In this document: piece after piece, positions 63,650 through 64,000 of the stretch
How the letters are laid out: the number at the start of each line of letters is the position of its first letter
How positions within the stretch are numbered: position 1 is the first letter of the stretch
Source of the DNA: Deltaproteobacteria bacterium
GTDB taxonomy: Bacteria; Bdellovibrionota_B; Oligoflexia; Oligoflexales; Bog-1112
Assembly: GCA_020635195.1 (NCBI GenBank)
Contig: JACKAG010000001.1
Span: 1-64,000 of the forward strand
Direction: 5' to 3'
Length of the DNA stretch: 64,000 nt
Notes under the pieces: generated by a model
The model's database searches: none
The model's input: the letters and a program-made list of their open reading frames with translations, nothing else
What the model was told of the DNA's origin: nothing
Program-made: the position numbers and the translations under genes

Positions 63650-64000
63650 TCAACGAAACAATAAAATCTTTTTTTGACAAATATTCATCAGAGTTTAAAT
63701 CAGAGTCAAACGAAACTTTACTCAAGTGCTTTGACTTCCCAGTTATGATTTGTCACGCCGGAAAGAGTTCAGTCTTCACAGACTCCAAGCAACTAAACAC
63801 TGGGTTAACAGCTCTCAAAAAAATTTACCGCTCTATGGACCTTGAAGAATATTCATATAAAATCGCCAACTTTTCCAGGCTAGCTGAAGCGCATTGCCTA
63901 GTAGGAGTTGAATGGACTTTTAAAGACTCAAAAGGTCACGTAAAAAGCCATTTTCTATCTCACTACAATTTAATTGAAAGAAATAATCATTTACACATAC
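63646..64000 (+). CDS. NTF2/SnoaL-like protein, 3' truncated by window edge
   Basis: The frame opens at ATG 63646, overlapping the PPTase stop (ATGA), and is still open at 64000 (118 codons). The sequence (IKSFFDKYSSEFKSESNETL, FDFPVMICHAGKSSVFTDS, then RLAEAHCLVGVEWTFKDSKG) has the helix-helix-strand layout of the NTF2-like/SnoaL cone fold. Such small proteins serve as cyclases, isomerases or unknown accessory factors in natural-product pathways. It shows that the cluster continues beyond the window. Confidence 0.65.
   Translation, partial: MINETIKSFFDKYSSEFKSESNETLLKCFDFPVMICHAGKSSVFTDSKQLNTGLTALKKIYRSMDLEEYSYKIANFSRLAEAHCLVGVEWTFKDSKGHVKSHFLSHYNLIERNNHLHI

Overview
The window has two parts of different character. 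Bases 1 to about 33,740 look like bacterial chromosome of moderate GC. Several cues point to a motile Gram-negative bacterium, possibly Bdellovibrionota/Oligoflexia: a short flagellin with a Bdellovibrio-like N-terminus, a run of large TPR and coiled-coil exported proteins beside a lytic transglycosylase, a WecA-type glycolipid initiator and an outer-membrane-barrel-like protein at the left edge. This lineage is an inference; no ribosomal RNA gene is present to settle it.

Left half, in order: a 5'-truncated barrel-like protein; a DnaQ-type exonuclease; a tightly packed operon for a biotin-dependent acyl-CoA carboxylase with an AtuA-family protein and an enoyl-CoA hydratase (leucine/isovalerate or acyclic-terpene type), ending in an unknown gene; an RRM RNA-binding protein with its own promoter and terminator; a minus-strand iron-chelate/haem/cobalamin-type ABC importer; flagellin followed by a five-gene sugar-modification cluster (PIG-L deacetylase, glycosyltransferase, two extended SDRs, a nucleotidyltransferase); 5-formyl-THF cyclo-ligase; beta-carbonic anhydrase; a secreted coiled-coil protein with a 12-bp repeat tract; then a long minus-strand block, probably one or two operons (transglycosylase, three exported helical/TPR proteins, a TPR lipoprotein-like protein, WecA-like transferase, OafA-like acyltransferase). 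A tRNA-Pro(GGG) at 33,665 marks the edge.

From 33,742 rightwards the sequence is accessory: an IS66-family element with a broken transposase, then, by eye, a clearly more AT-rich block (37,127 to the right edge) that is a hybrid polyketide/nonribosomal lipopeptide gene cluster. Its order is methyltransferase, membrane fatty-acid hydroxylase, FAAL-ACAD-ACP, KS-DH-ACP without AT or KR, a TubC-docked NRPS C-A-T-C-A-T-C-T-TE, MBL-fold hydrolase, TylF-type O-methyltransferase, an SCP2-like/cupin protein, Sfp-type phosphopantetheinyl transferase and an NTF2-like protein cut by the window edge. Most junctions are ATGA/TAATG overlaps, so it was built as one operon. I do not recognise this architecture as a named pathway.

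The cluster is interrupted by three precise IS insertions: an IS256-family element at codon 10 of the PKS (9-bp target duplication), an IS21-family element in the KS (7-bp duplication) and a second, oppositely oriented IS21 copy in the thioesterase (7-bp duplication). Removing each IS plus one target copy restores an exact reading frame. A fourth lesion, a 1-nt frameshift in the first condensation domain, maps to one arm of a 21-bp perfect palindrome. Two further long perfect inverted repeats (17 and 23 bp arms) lie inside other coding regions of the window. As it stands the assembly line should be non-functional, but its product logic can be reconstructed: a fatty acid activated by FAAL, a desaturation, one ketide extension, a residue with an Ala-like code, a Val-like residue, and an unusual final C-T-TE.
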